A DNA stretch of 64,000 bases from Thiobacillus sp. (GTDB taxonomy: Bacteria > Pseudomonadota > Gammaproteobacteria > Burkholderiales > Thiobacillaceae). The position numbers and the translations under genes are program-made. The notes under the pieces are model-generated. The model had not been told where the DNA came from, searched no databases, and worked only from the letters and a program-made list of their open reading frames with translations. This document shows positions 60,611-64,000 of the stretch, piece after piece. Position 1 is the stretch's first letter. Each line of letters begins with the position of its first letter. Location: the NCBI GenBank assembly GCA_019459055.1, contig JAIBEI010000051.1:1-64000 (forward strand), given 5' to 3'.

Positions 60611-63600
60611 TCAACGATTGCCGATTCCAGGCGGGTTGAGCTGAGCTTCCCGTTCCGGAGTAAGCGGGCCTTCCAGCCAGTCGACGTCCTTGTCCGCAAC
60701 TTTGCGCATGATCACTTCGGTATCGCGGTTGCAACCCACCGTGCCGTAATAGTTGAAGCTGTAGGCCAGTTGCACGTATCCACCAATCATATTGGTCGGC
60801 TTCATGACGACGCGCGTCACCGAATTGAGAATGCCGCCGCGTTTGCCGGTGCTCTTGGATCCAGGCACGTTCACAATCTTCTCCTGGGCGTGGTACATCA
60901 TGGCCACGCCGCGCGACACACGCTGCGAAACCACCGCTCGCGCCACCGTCGCACCGTTGTGGTTGATCGCCTCGACCCAGTCGTTGTCCTCGATGCCGGC
61001 TGCCTTGGCATCGACCTCGGAAATCCATACGTACGGACCGCCACGGAACAGGGTCAGCATGCGCAGGTTGTCCTGGTAGGTTGAATGGATGCCCCACTTG
61101 GAGTGCGGCGTAATCCATTTCAGCTTGATGTGCTTCTCAGCCAGGATGCTCGGCGAAAGATTGGTGAACGACTTCATGTCCTGTGGCGGTTTGTGCACAC
61201 AGAAGCCTTCACCGAAGTCCAGCATCCACTCGTGGTCCTGATAGAAATGCGCACGGCCGGTCAGGGTGCGGAACGGAATGTGCTCGTGGATATTGGTGTA
61301 ACCCGAGGTGTAGGACACCGTTTCGGACTCGATCCCGGACCAGGTCGGCGCGGTGATGATCTTGCGTGGCTGCACCTGGATGTCCGAGAACGTGATCTTG
61401 TCTTCATGACGGGCAGCGTACAGATGATGGTGGTCGATACCGGTCTTCTTGGACAGCGCGGACCAGGATTTGTGCGCGACTTCGCCGCAGGTTTCCGGCG
61501 CCATGCGCAACACTGAATCGCACACCTTGATGTCTTCCTCGAGCGAAGGCATGCCAAAGGAAACGCCCGGCACTTTCACGGTGCCGTTCATGACCTTCAG
61601 TTGCTCGTATTCCATCTCGGTATTCCAGTCGATACCCTTGACGTTGTTGCCGATCTTGACCATCAGCGGACCGATGGCGATGTACTTCTTGTAGGTGTCG
61701 GCAAAGTTGCGCTCGACCACCTTGAGCAGCGGCATGGTCTTGCCGGGGATCGGATCGCATTCACCTTTCTTCCAGTCCTTGACTTCGCCGAAGGGCTGGG
61801 CCAGTTCGAAGGGTGAATCATGCTGCATCGGCAGGGCGACGATGTCCTTGCGAGTGCCGAGGTGCTTTTCGGCCAGCGTCGAGAAGGTCTCGGCGATGCT
61901 CTTGAAGATCTGCCAGTCGGACTTGGACTGCCAGCCCGGCGATACCGCTTCCGACAACGGGTGCATGAAGGGATGCATGTCGGTGGTGTTGAGATCGTTC
62001 TTCTCGTACCAGGTTGCGGTCGGCAGGACGATGTCGGAGTAGGCGCCGGTGGAATTCAGGCGGAAATTGATGTCCACCATCAGGTCCAGCTTTCCGATCG
62101 GCGCTTCTTCGTGCCATTTGACCAGCTTGTTTTCGCGCCCGTCGCCGGATTCCTGCAGCACGCCGTTCTGCGCGCCAAGCAAATGCTTGAGGAAGTACTC
62201 GTGCCCCTTGGAGGACGAGCCGATCAGGTTGGCGCGCCATACGAACAGGTTGCGCGGCCAGTTGACAGGGTTGTCCGGGTCGGCAAACGCGACATCCAGC
62301 GAACCGTCCTTGAGTTTGCCGATCACGTGCTTGGCAATGCTCGCCTCGTCAGTCGCGCCTGCCTTTTCAGCTTCGGTGACCAGATCGAGCGGATTGGTGT
62401 TCCAATGCGGCGCGGACGGCAGCCAGCCCATGCGAACGGCCGCGACGTTGTAGTCGGCCAGCGAGTAGCCCTTGTAATTGCCTTTTCCGGCGGGCGAGGT
62501 GAGGTCGTCGCCCTTGAGGGTCTCATAACGCCACTGGTCGGTGTGGAAATACCAGTACGAGGTGGAGTTCATGTGGCGTGGCGGACGCTGCCAGTCGGTG
62601 GCGAAGGCGATCGGCGCCCAGCCGGCCTGCGGACGCAGTTTTTCCTGGCCCACGTAGTGCGCCCAGCCACCGCCCGATTGACCCACGCAACCGCAGATGT
62701 GCAGCAGGTTCATCACGCCGCGGTACATCATGTCGTTGTGGTACCAGTGGTTGATCGCAGCGCCCATGATCACCATGGATTTGCCATGGGTCTTGGAGGC
62801 GTTGTAGGCGAACTCGCGCCCGGTGCGCTCGATGTCGGCGGCCTTGACGCCGGTGACTTTTTCCGCCCAGGCGGGGGTATAGGCCACCGAGGCGTCCTTG
62901 TAGTCCTTGGTGACGTTGCCGCCGCCCAGGCCACGGTCGATGCCGTACTGCGAAATTTGCATGTCGAACACGGAGGCGACCAGGGCTTCTTCGCCGTTGG
63001 CCAGTTTCAGCTTGCGCACCGGCACATTGCGGTACAGCAGATCGCCTTCACCCGGCTCGAAGTGCGGAAAGCCGACTGAAACCACGGCATCTTTGCTGTC
63101 GATGCAAGACAGTTCGGCCAGGATTTCCTGTTGGCTGGCAGCGTTCTTGGGCAGCAGGTTCCACTTGCCCTCTTCGCCCCAACGGAAGCCGATCGAGCCG
63201 TTCGGCACGACAAAGGATTTTGACTTTTCGTCGTAGACGATGGTTTTCCAGTCGGGATTGTTGGTCTCGCCCAAGGCGCCGTCCAGATCGGAAGCGCGCA
63301 GGCAGCGGTCGGACACATAGCCTTCGCCATGCTGGCGCAGCATCACCTGGATCGGCAGGTCGGTGTACTTGCGGGCATATTCGGAAAAATAGGGGTCCTG
63401 CTTGTCGATGTAGAACTCTCTCAGCGCCACATGTCCCATCGCCAGGAAGGCGGCGGTATCGCTGCCCGGATTGACCGGCATCCACAGGTCGGACGCCTTG
63501 CAATACTCGGCGTAATCGGGCGCCATCGAGATGACCTTCGCACCCTTGTAGCGCACCTCGGAGACGAAGTGTGCATCCGGCGTACGCGTGGTCGGCAGGC

Positions 63601-64000
63601 TGGAGCCGCAAACGATGATGTAGGTGGAGTTGAACCAGTCGGCCGATTCCGGCACATCGGTCTGCTCACCCCATGTTTGCGGGGATGCGGCCGGCAGATC
63701 GCAATACCAGTCGTAGAAAGAACCGCAGGCGCCGCCGATCAGCGACAGGTAGCGCGCGCCGGAAGCGTAGGAGATCTGCGACATTGCCGGAATGGGCGAG
63801 AAACCGAAAATGCGGTCCGGGCCGTATTTCTTGATGGTGTAAATGTTGGCGGCAGCAATGATTTCTTTTGTTTCTTCCCAATTTGCGCGCACGAAACCAC
63901 CCAGGCCACGCACGGCAGTGTATTTCTTGCGCTTTTCCGGGTCTGCCTGGATCGCGGCCCATGCCTCGACCGGGTCCTTGCCGGACTTGCGCTCGGTACG
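60611..64000 (-). CDS. narG: Respiratory nitrate reductase alpha subunit NarG (5' end outside window)
   Basis: NarG is the catalytic molybdenum subunit that reduces nitrate to nitrite in the cytoplasm. The frame stays open to the window edge (first visible residues RTERKSGKDPVEAW), so about the first 110-120 residues, with the FS0 cluster motif, are missing. Present are ASPQTWGEQTDVPESADWFN, whose Asp is the likely molybdenum ligand, SGGGWAHYVGQEKLRPQ, and TATWYEKNDLNTTDMHP. The C-terminus ends normally. The operon narGHJI is complete apart from this edge. Confidence 0.97.
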   Translation of the reverse strand, partial: RTERKSGKDPVEAWAAIQADPEKRKKYTAVRGLGGFVRANWEETKEIIAAANIYTIKKYGPDRIFGFSPIPAMSQISYASGARYLSLIGGACGSFYDWYCDLPAASPQTWGEQTDVPESADWFNSTYIIVCGSSLPTTRTPDAHFVSEVRYKGAKVISMAPDYAEYCKASDLWMPVNPGSDTAAFLAMGHVALREFYIDKQDPYFSEYARKYTDLPIQVMLRQHGEGYVSDRCLRASDLDGALGETNNPDWKTIVYDEKSKSFVVPNGSIGFRWGEEGKWNLLPKNAASQQEILAELSCIDSKDAVVSVGFPHFEPGEGDLLYRNVPVRKLKLANGEEALVASVFDMQISQYGIDRGLGGGNVTKDYKDASVAYTPAWAEKVTGVKAADIERTGREFAYNASKTHGKSMVIMGAAINHWYHNDMMYRGVMNLLHICGCVGQSGGGWAHYVGQEKLRPQAGWAPIAFATDWQRPPRHMNSTSYWYFHTDQWRYETLKGDDLTSPAGKGNYKGYSLADYNVAAVRMGWLPSAPHWNTNPLDLVTEAEKAGATDEASIAKHVIGKLKDGSLDVAFADPDNPVNWPRNLFVWRANLIGSSSKGHEYFLKHLLGAQNGVLQESGDGRENKLVKWHEEAPIGKLDLMVDINFRLNSTGAYSDIVLPTATWYEKNDLNTTDMHPFMHPLSEAVSPGWQSKSDWQIFKSIAETFSTLAEKHLGTRKDIVALPMQHDSPFELAQPFGEVKDWKKGECDPIPGKTMPLLKVVERNFADTYKKYIAIGPLMVKIGNNVKGIDWNTEMEYEQLKVMNGTVKVPGVSFGMPSLEEDIKVCDSVLRMAPETCGEVAHKSWSALSKKTGIDHHHLYAARHEDKITFSDIQVQPRKIITAPTWSGIESETVSYTSGYTNIHEHIPFRTLTGRAHFYQDHEWMLDFGEGFCVHKPPQDMKSFTNLSPSILAEKHIKLKWITPHSKWGIHSTYQDNLRMLTLFRGGPYVWISEVDAKAAGIEDNDWVEAINHNGATVARAVVSQRVSRGVAMMYHAQEKIVNVPGSKSTGKRGGILNSVTRVVMKPTNMIGGYVQLAYSFNYYGTVGCNRDTEVIMRKVADKDVDWLEGPLTPEREAQLNPPGIGNR

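Noticed and set aside
59192-61084. 630-codon plus-strand open frame opposite narH and the end of narG
   Set aside because: It spans two certain genes on the other strand and has no family similarity that I can see.

Overview
The window is a GC-rich chromosomal segment of a betaproteobacterium. The best overall match is a Thiobacillus-like chemolithotroph of the Nitrosomonadales. The reasons are the nuoA-N operon followed by a DUF2818 gene, a CNP1-like gene next to proB, the fur/bamE divergent pair, a NarGHJI nitrate reductase with an added c-type cytochrome, and a Pst cluster. The genus is inferred from gene content and order; no database was searched. No insertion sequence, phage, CRISPR array or rRNA is visible. 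Genes are tightly packed and no gene-free stretch exceeds 300 bases.

Layout. (1) 1-6809: flagellar export and basal-body genes fliF(partial)-G-H-I-J-(unknown)-O-P-Q-R, all overlapping or nearly so. (2) 7049-11684: dapA, bamC, a metallo-beta-lactamase-fold hydrolase, an RhlE-type helicase and a DUF3301 protein. (3) 11734-15688: an oxidative-stress block. A methionine sulfoxide reductase B and a flavin reductase run leftward; rubrerythrin, a GlpC/HdrD-like Fe-S protein and a DUF3501 protein run rightward. A perfect 17-bp palindrome lies in the shared control region. (4) 15747-22934: cfa, a cation-efflux transporter, a TRIC/YadS-like channel, pirin, CNP1-like protein, proB, a CobC-like phosphatase and a BtuF-like binding protein. 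(5) 22925-31394: fur divergent from bamE-dapB-grx, then carAB-greA, with a terminator-like leader before carA, a DUF4149 protein, yhbY and rlmE. (6) 31467-40671: ftsH, folP, glmM, pstSCAB behind a good Pho box, tpiA and secG. (7) 40730-56233: tRNA-Leu(GAG), the 14-gene complex I operon nuoA-N, a DUF2818 protein and an S4 RNA-binding protein. (8) 56395-64000, leftward: narG(partial)-narH-narJ-narI, a membrane-anchored monohaem cytochrome c, and an exported protein with two NarX/PilJ-type P-box segments.

How the parts fit. Complex I and the nitrate reductase are the two ends of an anaerobic respiratory chain. The genes beside narI look like accessory electron-transfer and nitrate-responsive components. 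Rubrerythrin, MsrB, the Fe-S protein and DUF3501 look like one peroxide-defence module.

The most unusual signals are: four long inverted-repeat elements of unrelated sequence but one shared design (each arm built of short tandem units) sitting between genes of single operons; the double P-box protein beside nar; a duplicated nuoD start; and an unrecognised gene in the flagellar cluster where fliK-L-M-N would be expected.
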